Origin: DATBIO01 sp036556965
Lineage (GTDB): Bacteria > Acidobacteriota > Vicinamibacteria > Fen-336
DNA length: 15,243 nt
Assembly: GCA_036556965.1 (NCBI GenBank)
Contig: DATBIO010000246.1
Location: 1-15,243 of the forward strand
Direction: 5' to 3'
The notes under the pieces were generated by a model, which did not search any database, was not told the DNA's origin, and saw only the letters and a program-made list of their open reading frames with translations. The number at the start of each line of letters is the position of its first letter. The first letter of the stretch is position 1. The position numbers were made by a program, and so were the translations under genes. Below, one piece after another: positions 8,019-15,243 of this stretch.

Positions 8019-9455
8019 GTGAGCGCGCCCCGCGTTCTCCTGGCCGACGACTCGCCCCTGATCCTGCGGATGCTGGAGAAGGAGCTGACGGCGGCCGGCC
8101 TGGCCGTGCTGACCGCGCGCGACGGGCTGGAGGCCCTGGAGAAGGCGCTGGCCGAGGACGTGGCCCTCGTCGTCCTCGACGTCATGATGCCGCGCATGAA
8201 CGGCTACCAGGCCTGCCGCCTGCTCAAGAGCGAGCCCCTGACCCGCCACCTCCCCGTGATCATCCTGACCAGCCGCGACCAGGCGGGCGACCGCTACTGG
8301 GGCCAGGAGACGGGCGCCGACTACTACGTCACCAAGGACGCGGAGGCCGGCCGCGTGGTGGAGCTGGCGCGCCGCATCCTGGCCGAGCGCGGCAGCGCTC
8401 CCACCCCCGCCCCGCCCCGGCAGGGCCACACCTCCGTCGACATCCTCAGCCGCGTCAATACGCTGCTCGACCGCAAGCTCTTCGAGGCCACCGTGCTCAG
8501 CGAGATCGGGCGGGTGACGCGCAACCTGGTGCACTTCGACGAGGCCTTCGCCTCCGTCTTCGCCCTGGGGGCGCGCGTGGTGGACTTCGCCCTCGGAGGG
8601 ATGGCCTTCCTCGAGGACGGGGCGGTGGAGGTGGTGCTGACCCAGACGCGCCGCGTGGCTCCGGAGAGCCTGGAGCGCGCCCGGGCCTGGCTGCTCGAGG
8701 CCCTCGCGCGGGAGCGCGGCTCCGCGGCCCCTCTGGAGGCAGAGTTCCGCGTGTTCCCCCCGCCCGAGGGCGCGGTGGTGGAGCCGGCCCTCTCCGACTT
8801 CTCGGCGGTGCCGGTGGTGAGCGGGCAGCGCCTGGCCGCCGTGCTCTTCCTGGCCGGCCGCTCGGTGTCGCGCGTGTCCGCGGAGAACGCGGGGTTCCTT
8901 CAGCAGGTGGCCGACCAGGCGCACATGGTGCTGGCCAACAGCCGGCTCTTCGAGCGCGTGCGCAACTTGTCGGTACGGGACAGCCTCACCGGCCTCTGGA
9001 ACCACCGTTACGCCATGGAGGCGCTCCGCCGCGAGGGCGAGCGCTGCGACCGCTACCCGCAGCCCCTCAGCCTGCTCATGGTGGACATCGACCTCTTCAA
9101 GGACGTCAACGACGCCCACGGGCACCTGGCCGGCGACGCCGTCCTGCGAGAGGTCGCGCGCACGCTGCAGGCGGGGACGCGGGGGGTGGACGTGCTCGGC
9201 CGCTACGGGGGAGAGGAGTTCGTGCTCATCCTGCCCCACACGCCGCGCGAGCAGGCGCTGCGCACCGCGGAGCGGCTGCGCAAGGGCGTGGAGGAGGCGG
9301 TGGTGCGCGTGGACGAGGCCGAGGTGCGGGTGACGGTGAGCATCGGCGTGGCCACGTTCCCCTCGCCCGAGGTGAAAGCCCCCGCCGACCTGCTCGCCGC
9401 CGCGGACGCGGCGCTCTATCGCGCCAAGGACCAGGGGCGCAACCGCGTGGCCTGA
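8019..9455 (+). CDS. Response regulator-diguanylate cyclase (REC, GAF-like, GGDEF)
   Basis: A 478-residue cytoplasmic signalling protein that should make cyclic di-GMP when phosphorylated. The REC domain (about 4-122) has Asp10/Asp11, phosphoacceptor Asp54 in VVLDVMMPRMNG, Thr84 and Lys106. A short linker leads to a GAF-like region (about 150-310) ending in a helix that runs into the cyclase. The GGDEF domain (about 312-478) starts with the DSLTGLWNHR motif, has DIDLFKDVND (356-365) and the catalytic GGEEF (397-401). Arg388-Gly-Val-Asp391, five residues before GGEEF, is an intact RxxD inhibitory site, so product feedback is expected. The start is the GTG at 8019 with GGAGG just upstream. No histidine kinase is nearby, so the phosphodonor is unknown. 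It is the only plus-strand protein gene here that I accept. The GAF call is weaker than the other two. Confidence 0.95.
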   Translation: MSAPRVLLADDSPLILRMLEKELTAAGLAVLTARDGLEALEKALAEDVALVVLDVMMPRMNGYQACRLLKSEPLTRHLPVIILTSRDQAGDRYWGQETGADYYVTKDAEAGRVVELARRILAERGSAPTPAPPRQGHTSVDILSRVNTLLDRKLFEATVLSEIGRVTRNLVHFDEAFASVFALGARVVDFALGGMAFLEDGAVEVVLTQTRRVAPESLERARAWLLEALARERGSAAPLEAEFRVFPPPEGAVVEPALSDFSAVPVVSGQRLAAVLFLAGRSVSRVSAENAGFLQQVADQAHMVLANSRLFERVRNLSVRDSLTGLWNHRYAMEALRREGERCDRYPQPLSLLMVDIDLFKDVNDAHGHLAGDAVLREVARTLQAGTRGVDVLGRYGGEEFVLILPHTPREQALRTAERLRKGVEEAVVRVDEAEVRVTVSIGVATFPSPEVKAPADLLAAADAALYRAKDQGRNRVA

Positions 9456-9465
9456 GGCCACGTTT
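9446..9465 (+). terminator. Short hairpin overlapping the cyclase stop codon, possible terminator
   Basis: CGTGGCC (9446-9452) and GGCCACG (9456-9462) pair perfectly around a 3-base loop that is the TGA stop itself, followed by TTT. The GC-rich stem is good but the T-run is short. It sits in the 21-base gap between convergent genes, so it could act on both strands. Confidence 0.35.
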
Positions 9466-9476
9466 CCCAGGGTCCC

Positions 9477-11123
9477 CTAGCCCGCGGGCGAAGGCGCCCC
9501 CTCCGCGCGCGGCGGACCGGCCATCGTCCGCGAAGGAGCGAGCAGCGCTGCCCCCAGCCCGCCCAGAAGCAGCAGCAGCGGCTCCAGCGGGCTCAGGTAG
9601 ATCGAGCTCATGGTCCTGAAGGACGTCGCGTCGACGAGGGCCAGCAGCGCCAGGCGCGTGACAACGGCCAGGGCGAGCGCGGCCAGGGCCAGCGCGCCGT
9701 CGTCGGCGCGGCGCCGCGCGGCGCGCAGGCCCAGCGCCAGCAGGCCCGCAGCCAGCAGGACGGGCCCGAGTACCGCGTACAGCGCGGCGCTGGCGGTGCG
9801 GAGGCGGTCACGCAGGGCGAGCAGGGCCATGGGCTGCGCGGGGGCGCCCTCCTCGGCCGCGGCGCGGCTGAGGGTCAGGCGCTGGTACCGCTTGCGCAGC
9901 CCCCGCGCGCGGCTCGCCATCGCCTCCTCGCGCCATCCGCCGAAGGTGGCCACCCGGAAAAGGCCGCGGCCGCACGCGCGCGCCATGGCGGGCACCTGCC
10001 CCCAGCGCCACGCGGGGGCCAGGCTGTCGCGGCGAGGCCGGCACCCGAGGCGGCGGGCGGCGCACGCGGCGTTGACCTCCTCCGCGAGGCGGCGGTAGAA
10101 GGCGCGCGCCTCGGCGGCGGTCCCGTGGTGGCCGGCCTTGTCGGCGGCGTCGCGCAGCATCCACACGAACCAGCCGCCGCCCACGTGCCCGCAGGCCTCG
10201 GGGAGCCAGCGGCAGGTGGTCTTCTCGTACACGTCGAGGGCGTCCTCCAGGTGCGGCACCAGGGAAGCGGCGGCCGGGCTCACGCGGCCGGCCTGCCGCC
10301 AGGCCTCGGCCGTGACCGGCACGTAGACCGGCGGCTCGGGTCCCACCCGCGCCAGGGCGCCGTAGCCGGCCCGGAACTCGGGCGCCTGCAGCTCGACCAC
10401 CACCGGCCAGCCGTACACGCGGCCGTTGACCACGCGCACGCCGCCCACCACGAGGGCCCACACCGCCAGCGCGGGGAGCACGATGGCGGCGGCGCGCGCC
10501 ACCGGCCGGGAGCGTCCGCGCGCCCCGAGCGCCGCGCCCAGGGCCAGCGCGCCCACCGCGGGCAGGAGCCACACGCCTTCCTCCCGCGTCACCCAGGCGG
10601 AGCCGAGGGCGGCGCCGAGGGCGGCGGACCAGCCGCCCAGCGTGCCGAGCGACCCCTTCCGCCGCAGGTGGACGCCGATGGCGCAGGCCAGGACCAGACC
10701 GGCCAGCGCCGGGTAGATGCCCTCGCGGACGAGGCGGCCGGCGATGCCGCCGGCGTGCGTCATGGGGTTGAAGAGGAGGAGCGCGCCGAGGGCCAGGCGG
10801 ACGCCCGCCCGCAGGCCCAGGGGCCCCACGGCCATCAGCGCCACCGCGCAGAACGCCACGTAGAGGAGCTCCTGGGCCACGCGCAGGGAGAGGGAGAACG
10901 AGTAGGCGGTGGCGATGAACAGCGGATAGCCGGGACCCTTGACCAGGGTGCGGACGCCATAGGGCCCGAGCCAGTCGCCGGCCGCGGCGGCGGCGGCCAG
11001 GTCGTGGAAGAGGAGGTCGTCGTGCTGGGCGCTGACGGCGGCGAAGGGGACGGCGGCCGCCAGCCAGACCTTGAAGAGGGCCAGGGCGGCGAAGGCCGTC
11101 CACAGCGCCCGCGGAGACGTCAC
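9477..11123 (-). CDS. Polytopic membrane protein, GT-C glycosyltransferase-like, of a polysaccharide cluster
   Basis: A 548-residue membrane protein. Helix 1 (about 9-31) is followed by His34-Asp35-Asp36, an acidic pair in the place where GT-C enzymes carry their catalytic acidic motif. A conserved-looking stretch DWLGPYGVRTLVKGPGYPLFIA (50-71) comes next. Several helices lie at about 84-120, 135-155, 163-178, 187-200 and 208-230. A long soluble part (about 232-440) contains two Cys-x6-Cys pairs (304/311 and 354/361) and Cys384. About four hydrophobic segments (444-530) close it. It resembles hypothetical proteins of surface-polysaccharide clusters, recalled from pattern only. The GTG at 11123 overlaps the glycosyltransferase stop (GTGA). 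A polyprenyl-phosphate-sugar-using transferase is a reasonable inference; a polymerase or other membrane protein is possible. Confidence 0.7.
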   Translation of the reverse strand: MTSPRALWTAFAALALFKVWLAAAVPFAAVSAQHDDLLFHDLAAAAAAGDWLGPYGVRTLVKGPGYPLFIATAYSFSLSLRVAQELLYVAFCAVALMAVGPLGLRAGVRLALGALLLFNPMTHAGGIAGRLVREGIYPALAGLVLACAIGVHLRRKGSLGTLGGWSAALGAALGSAWVTREEGVWLLPAVGALALGAALGARGRSRPVARAAAIVLPALAVWALVVGGVRVVNGRVYGWPVVVELQAPEFRAGYGALARVGPEPPVYVPVTAEAWRQAGRVSPAAASLVPHLEDALDVYEKTTCRWLPEACGHVGGGWFVWMLRDAADKAGHHGTAAEARAFYRRLAEEVNAACAARRLGCRPRRDSLAPAWRWGQVPAMARACGRGLFRVATFGGWREEAMASRARGLRKRYQRLTLSRAAAEEGAPAQPMALLALRDRLRTASAALYAVLGPVLLAAGLLALGLRAARRRADDGALALAALALAVVTRLALLALVDATSFRTMSSIYLSPLEPLLLLLGGLGAALLAPSRTMAGPPRAEGAPSPAG

Positions 11124-11977
11124 TTGCCCAGGATCTGCCGCAGGAGGTCCGCGACCAGGCCCAGGGCGAAGAGCAGCAGCGCGGTGAACAGGCCCACGCC
11201 GCCGACGACCAGGGCGGCCGGACTCCCCGCGAGGAGCCCCGAGGCCAGGAAGGCCAGGGCCAGCGCGACCGCCCCCAGGCTCAGGAGCAGGAAGAGCTTG
11301 ACGGGGTTGTAGTAGGCGATGGCCTGCACGATGTACTGCAGCGTGCGCAGCGAGTCCCGCAGCAGGTGCACCTTGCTCCGGCCGACCCGGGGGCCGTAAC
11401 CGATGGGCAGGTAGGACACGAACTTGCCCGTCATCATGTAGGCCAGGGTGAGCGACGTGGTGAAGCTGAAGCTGTCGGAGAGGTGGCGGAAGGACGGGGT
11501 GACGGTGGCGCGGCTGAAGACGCGCAGCCCGGAGTTGACGTCGGGGACGCGCCGGCCCGCCGTGAACTCGACCAGGACCTTGAGCGCCCAGCGCAAGGGC
11601 GCCTTCAACGCCGATTCGCGATAGTGGCCGCCGCTGCGTGCTCCCACCACCATGTCGAAGCCCTTGCCGTACTCCGCGAGCAGGGCGGGCACGTGCGCGG
11701 GGGGATAGGTGCCGTCGGCGTCCGCGATGACCACGGTGTCGTGCTGCGCGGCCAGGATGCCGTCCTTGAGGGCCCGCCCGTAGCCCACGTTGTGGGGGTG
11801 GCGCACCACGCGGGCCCCCGCCGCCGCCGCCCGCGCGCCGGTGGCGTCGGTGGACCCATCGTCCACCACCACCACCTCCGCGGCGATGCCCGCCTCGGAG
11901 AGCACGCGGCCCAGGCCCTCCACGGTGGCGGCCACTCCCTCCTCCTCGTTGTAGGCGGGGATGACGACCGTGATCAT
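11120..11977 (-). CDS. Family 2 glycosyltransferase, DPM1/ArnC-like, with C-terminal membrane helices
   Basis: A 285-residue transferase expected to move a sugar from a nucleotide donor to a lipid carrier, probably undecaprenyl phosphate, at the inner face of the membrane. The GT-A fold starts at residue 1 with MITVVIPAYNEEEGV. It has VVVDDGSTD (36-44), the metal-binding Asp86-Ala-Asp88 in IADADGTYPP and the DVNSGLRVFSR acceptor-side motif (146-156), all typical of DPM1-like enzymes. Two hydrophobic helices (about 227-249 and 255-278) anchor it. The ATG at 11977 overlaps the methyltransferase stop (ATGA). The frame is open upstream but that part is shadow of the methyltransferase. It is coupled by GTGA to the GT-C-like gene, the usual arrangement of a donor-lipid maker and its user. 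The sugar is unknown. Confidence 0.92.
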   Translation of the reverse strand: MITVVIPAYNEEEGVAATVEGLGRVLSEAGIAAEVVVVDDGSTDATGARAAAAGARVVRHPHNVGYGRALKDGILAAQHDTVVIADADGTYPPAHVPALLAEYGKGFDMVVGARSGGHYRESALKAPLRWALKVLVEFTAGRRVPDVNSGLRVFSRATVTPSFRHLSDSFSFTTSLTLAYMMTGKFVSYLPIGYGPRVGRSKVHLLRDSLRTLQYIVQAIAYYNPVKLFLLLSLGAVALALAFLASGLLAGSPAALVVGGVGLFTALLLFALGLVADLLRQILGK

Positions 11978-12690
11978 GCGTGCTCCGCCACGCAGAGCAC
12001 GGACTGGCCGAAGAAGGAGCGCGTGAGCGGGTTGAGCAGGCGGGACGCGGGCAGCACCCAGCGGTCGAAGAAGCGCACCTGGCCCGTGACGGACGCCCGC
12101 TCCAGGGAGTGGTGGCGGAGGAAGCGGTTCAGCCACCAGCCCACGCCGCCCACGGGGTTGAAGTACTCGAGGGCCAGCACCCGGCCCTCCGGAGGCACGA
12201 GGGCCCGCACCTCCGCGCGGCGGTAGCGCCGGAGGTGGCCGGCCAGGCGGTCGAGGTCGTTGTAGAGGGCGCGGAAGGCCGGTACGAAGACGATCAGGCG
12301 GCCGCCCGCGGGCAGGAGGCGCAGCAGCCCCCGCGCGGCGGCCGCGTCGTCGGCCACGTGCTCGAGCACGTTGACGCAGAGCACGGTGTCCACGTCCAGT
12401 CCGGCCAGGCGCTCCCCCAGTCCGGGGTCGCCCACGTCCCCGCACACGAAGGCATCCCCGGGCGCGCGGCGGCGGGCCGCCTCCACCACCGCCGGGTCCA
12501 CGTCGAGCCCCACGTAGCGCGTCCCCGCGGGGAGCAGCCCGCGCAGTCCCTCGTGTCCGAAGCCCACCTCGAGCACGCAGCGGCCCACGTGCGGGGCGAA
12601 GGCGGACATGAGCCATCGGTGGTAGCCGGTGGCGCCGCCCATGGCCGAGGAGAAGGTGGTGAAACCGGCGCTGCCCGCGGCCGCGGTCAT
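11974..12690 (-). CDS. SAM-dependent methyltransferase, class I (polysaccharide cluster)
   Basis: A 238-residue class I methyltransferase. The SAM-binding motif I is VLEVGFGHEGLRG (39-51), the acidic strand end is VGLDVDP (60-66), and the motif IV/post-IV region is VLCVNVLEHV (103-112). A C-terminal part with YNDLDRLAGHLRRY (143-156) and EYFNPVGGVGWWLNRFLR (175-192) is typical of methyltransferases that travel with family 2 glycosyltransferases. The ATG at 12690 overlaps the stop of the preceding methyltransferase (ATGA), and its own stop overlaps the glycosyltransferase start. The likely target is a sugar or lipid-linked intermediate of the surface glycan, but the acceptor cannot be told. 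Confidence 0.88.
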   Translation of the reverse strand: MTAAAGSAGFTTFSSAMGGATGYHRWLMSAFAPHVGRCVLEVGFGHEGLRGLLPAGTRYVGLDVDPAVVEAARRRAPGDAFVCGDVGDPGLGERLAGLDVDTVLCVNVLEHVADDAAAARGLLRLLPAGGRLIVFVPAFRALYNDLDRLAGHLRRYRRAEVRALVPPEGRVLALEYFNPVGGVGWWLNRFLRHHSLERASVTGQVRFFDRWVLPASRLLNPLTRSFFGQSVLCVAEHA

Positions 12691-13478
12691 GCCGTCCGCT
12701 TGCGGCCGACCAGGCTCCAGCTCACGCCGGCGTAGGCCCGGACGCTCACCGAGCCCCGTTCGAAGCGCGGTTCCGCCATCCAGCGGCGGCAGGTCGCCTC
12801 GCTGGTGAAGTGGGTCTGGGGCGCGTTGAGCTTGTCGAACACGTTGAGCACGTTGCGGTCGAAGGACAGGCGCCGGAAGTTGGCGAAGTAATCGTAGTAC
12901 GGGAGGAAGCGCAGGCCGCGCAGCCGGTACGGCCCGTGGACGATCGGGTAGAGAAAGGCGGTGAGGGCGCGGGCGAGGAGGGCCACGGCGCGCCGGGGCA
13001 GCCGGCGCAGGAAGAGCCGGCGCGCGGGCTCCACCACGCGCCGCACCAGCGCGTTGCCCTCCGCGCTGTAGGTCCAGACCACGAGGAGGCCGCCGGGAGC
13101 GGTGTGGCGGTACAGGTTCTCGAAGGTGCGGTCGGGGTCGTCGGTGTGGTGGATGACCCCGACGCAGACCACGGCCTCGAACACCCGCCCCAGGTCCATG
13201 GTCCCGGCGTCGTCCTCGACGAAAGAGACGTTGACCGCGCCCTGGTTGCGCGCGCGCGCGATCTCCGTGGTGGCCAGGTCCACCGCCGTCACCGAGGCCG
13301 CCACCGAGGCCAGGAGCGCCGTGTGCTGGCCGCCGCCGCAGCCCGCTTCCAGGACGTGCTTCCCGCGGAAGTCCTCCAGGGTGGCGGGGGCGATCCACTC
13401 GTCGAAGAGGAAGCGCTCGCCGTCCGCGAACAGCGTCCACTGCTCGCGCCACTCCGCGGAGGCGGCCTGCCGCCTCAC
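12687..13478 (-). CDS. SAM-dependent methyltransferase, class I, directly after asnB-like gene
   Basis: A 263-residue class I methyltransferase. Motif I is HVLEAGCGGGQHT (41-53), with Asp67 in VTAVDLA as the probable ribose-binding residue, EDDAG (88-92) and VVCVGVIHHTDDP (103-115). The C-terminal half (about 145-263) is rich in Arg and aromatic residues (FLPYYDYFANFRRLSFDR, 191-208) and may bind the acceptor or membrane. The GTG at 13478 shares GTGA with the asnB-like stop and gives a sensible N-terminus leading to SAEWREQW; there is no ATG nearby in frame. Sequence upstream in the same frame is shadow of the amidotransferase gene. It presumably modifies a sugar or amino acid made with its neighbour. 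The reaction is not known. Confidence 0.87.
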   Translation of the reverse strand: MRRQAASAEWREQWTLFADGERFLFDEWIAPATLEDFRGKHVLEAGCGGGQHTALLASVAASVTAVDLATTEIARARNQGAVNVSFVEDDAGTMDLGRVFEAVVCVGVIHHTDDPDRTFENLYRHTAPGGLLVVWTYSAEGNALVRRVVEPARRLFLRRLPRRAVALLARALTAFLYPIVHGPYRLRGLRFLPYYDYFANFRRLSFDRNVLNVFDKLNAPQTHFTSEATCRRWMAEPRFERGSVSVRAYAGVSWSLVGRKRTA

Positions 13479-15243
13479 GGCCGGTCCGCGAGCCACAGGC
13501 CCAGGCAGGTGAGGCCGTAGAGCTTCAGCCCGTTGTCGGCGGCGAAGCCCTCGTGCGCGCGCCAGAGGCGGTCCACGGCCGCGGGATCGATCCACTCCCG
13601 CAGCGCGGGCGCGCGCAGCGCCTCCTCGGCCAGGGGCCGCAGCGGGCCCAGCAGCCACGCGGAGACCGGCGCGTTGAAGCCCTGCTTGCGCCGCCGCAGG
13701 ACACCGGCGGGGAGGCGGCCCCGCTGCGCGCGCCGGAGGACCCGCTTGCCGCGCAGGCCGCGCATCTTGCAGGCCACGGGCAGCGAGGCCGCGAACTCCA
13801 CCAGCCGGTGGTCGAGGAAGGGCGGGCGGGCCTCCAGGCCGTGGGCCATGGTGGCGCGGTCCACCTTGACCAGGATGTCGTCGGGCAGCCAGGTCTGGAG
13901 GTCCACGTAGGCCGCCTGGTCGAGGTAGTGGGCCCCCGCCACCGTCTCGAAGTGCGGGAGGAAGCGGGCGGCGGGATCCTCCGCCATGACCTCGGCCCGG
14001 CGCTCCGGGCGCACGAGGGCGTGCTTCTCCTCCTCCGTGAAGATCGTGCGCCAGAAGGCGTGCGCGCGCGCGAAGGGCAGGGCGGCCCCGCGCAGGAACT
14101 GCCGGGCCTTGTAGTCCAGGCTGACCTTGCGGTGGGTCACGGGCAGGGCGTCCGCCGCCCGCGCCAGGAGCGCGCGCAGCGGGCGGGGAACGACGCGCAG
14201 GGCCCGGTGGAGGCGGTCCGCGGCGTGCGTCGGGTATCCGGCCAGGATCTCGTCCGCGCCGTCCCCGGAGAGGCACACCGTCACGTGCTGCCGGGCGAAG
14301 CGGGCGAGGAAGTACATGGGGATGGCGGACGTGTCGGCGAAGGGCTCTCCCCCGTGTCTCACGATGCGCGGCAGCAGCTCGGCCATGTCCCCGCGCACGA
14401 CCTCGTCGCGGTGGTCCACCCCCAGGGCCGCGGCCACCGCGCGCGCCCACGGCAGCTCGCTGTAGCTGTCCTCCGCGAAGCCCGAGGAGAAGGTGCGGTT
14501 GCCCGCGCGGTCGCGCAGGCGGCACATGGCCGCCACCACGGAGGAGGAGTCGAGGCCGCCGGAGAGGAAGGCCCCCAGGGGCACGTCGCTGACCAGGCGG
14601 AGGCGGACGGCGTCCTCGAGAAGGGCAGCCAGGGCCTCCGCCGCCTCGTCCAGCGAGCGGTAGCGGGCCTTGTCCAGGAAGCGCGGCGCCACCTCCCAGT
14701 AGCGCGCGGGGGCGATGGGCCGGTCCCGCTCCACCAGCGCGTAGTGGGCGGGGGGGAGCTTGCGGACGCCCTCCAGGACGCACGCGTCGCCCAGCACGTA
14801 GTTGAAGGAGAGGTACTGGCTGAGCGCGCGCGGGCTGAGGCGCCGCTCCACGCCCGGATGCGCGGCCAGCGCCGGCAGCTCGGAGGCGAAGGCCACCCCG
14901 TCCGCCAGCGGCTGGTAGAAGAGCGGCTTCTCGCCCAGGCGGTCACGGGCGAGCAGCAGGCGCTGGCGGCCCTCGTCCCACAGCCCGAAGGCGAACATGC
15001 CGTTGAGCCTCGGCAGGAGGCCGACGTCCCACCGTCGATAGGCCTCCAGCAGCACCTCGGTGTCGCTCTCGGTGCGGAAGCGGGCGCCCTCCGCCCGCAG
15101 CTCCGCCCGCAGCTCGCGGTAGTTGTAGATCTCGCCGTTGAAGGTGATCCAGAGCCGCTGCTCGTGGTCGCAGAGCGGCTGGTTGCTCAGCGCGCTGGGC
15201 TCGATGATGGAGAGCCGGCGGTGGGCGAGGGCGGCCGCCCCGC
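13475..15243 (-). CDS. asnB: Asparagine synthetase B-like glutamine amidotransferase (5' end outside window)
   Basis: The 588 visible residues run to the right edge without a start; roughly 45-50 residues, including the catalytic Cys2 of class II amidotransferases, must lie beyond it. The glutaminase domain shows AHRRLSII (visible 6-13), TFNGEIYNYRELRAEL (33-48), TESDTEVLLEAY (57-68) and RLNGMFAFGLWDE (about 78-90). The synthetase domain has the ATP pyrophosphatase loop SGGLDSS (227-233) and SGDGADE farther on. Length and order fit the asn_synth_AEB family often found in surface-polysaccharide and exosortase clusters. There the true reaction is usually amidation of a sugar acid or other precursor rather than free asparagine synthesis. 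It is the first gene of this cluster visible here and overlaps the next by GTGA. Family is sure, substrate is not. Confidence 0.93.
   Translation of the reverse strand, partial: GAAALAHRRLSIIEPSALSNQPLCDHEQRLWITFNGEIYNYRELRAELRAEGARFRTESDTEVLLEAYRRWDVGLLPRLNGMFAFGLWDEGRQRLLLARDRLGEKPLFYQPLADGVAFASELPALAAHPGVERRLSPRALSQYLSFNYVLGDACVLEGVRKLPPAHYALVERDRPIAPARYWEVAPRFLDKARYRSLDEAAEALAALLEDAVRLRLVSDVPLGAFLSGGLDSSSVVAAMCRLRDRAGNRTFSSGFAEDSYSELPWARAVAAALGVDHRDEVVRGDMAELLPRIVRHGGEPFADTSAIPMYFLARFARQHVTVCLSGDGADEILAGYPTHAADRLHRALRVVPRPLRALLARAADALPVTHRKVSLDYKARQFLRGAALPFARAHAFWRTIFTEEEKHALVRPERRAEVMAEDPAARFLPHFETVAGAHYLDQAAYVDLQTWLPDDILVKVDRATMAHGLEARPPFLDHRLVEFAASLPVACKMRGLRGKRVLRRAQRGRLPAGVLRRRKQGFNAPVSAWLLGPLRPLAEEALRAPALREWIDPAAVDRLWRAHEGFAADNGLKLYGLTCLGLWLADRP

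Noticed and set aside
7914..9461. 515-codon minus-strand frame opposite the response regulator
   Set aside because: The plus strand carries an intact REC and GGDEF domain; the minus frame is a His/Gln/Gly-rich shadow.
13479..14783. N-terminal extension of the methyltransferase after asnB
   Set aside because: It lies inside the amidotransferase gene in another frame and is Pro/Gly/Arg-rich shadow; GTG at 13478 gives a proper start.

Overview
The window is very GC-rich and almost fully coding, with strong G/C preference at third codon positions. It carries envelope genes typical of a Gram-negative bacterium: a membrane-fusion adaptor, a MacB/LolCDE-type ABC transporter and an exported lipoprotein-like enzyme. 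Gene style (an adaptor + ATPase + two permeases + Yip1 operon, a REC-GAF-GGDEF regulator, an AsnB-containing polysaccharide cluster) suggests Acidobacteriota, Myxococcota or a Rokubacteria-like lineage. No single marker fixes the phylum, so this is inference. I see no mobile element, CRISPR array, rRNA or phage gene.

Left part (1-2520). Two exported proteins lie on the minus strand. One is an alkaline-phosphatase-superfamily (type I phosphodiesterase/NPP-like) enzyme with its full metal and nucleophile set. The other is a secreted protein with two DUF3060-like beta-repeats. A 216-base gap between them (1376-1591) has competing small reading frames that I could not resolve. Upstream is a complete tRNA-Arg(ACG) with encoded CCA and a good sigma70-type promoter. 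The first 43 bases hold nothing I can assign.

Middle part (2564-7849, minus strand). This is one tight operon, transcribed from the high to the low coordinates: periplasmic adaptor (MacA/HlyD-like), MacB/LolD-type ATPase, two paralogous MacB/FtsX-type permeases and a five-helix Yip1-family membrane protein. Three of its four junctions are 4-base stop/start overlaps. The product should be a heterodimeric-permease tripartite-style exporter or extractor. No outer-membrane TolC-like partner is in the window.

Divergent from it, across a 169-base spacer with a GC-rich hairpin, is a plus-strand response regulator-diguanylate cyclase (8019-9455) with an intact phosphoacceptor, GGEEF active site and RxxD inhibitory site. 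It ends 21 bases from, and convergent with, the next cluster.

Right part (9477-15243, minus strand). This is a surface-polysaccharide-type operon: asnB-like glutamine amidotransferase (5' end outside the window), two SAM-dependent methyltransferases, a DPM1/ArnC-like family 2 glycosyltransferase and a large polytopic GT-C-like protein. All four junctions are 4-base ATGA/GTGA overlaps. The GT2 + GT-C order suggests that a polyprenyl-phosphate sugar is made and then used outside the membrane. The cyclase between the exporter and polysaccharide operons makes c-di-GMP control of envelope or matrix production an attractive but unproven idea.
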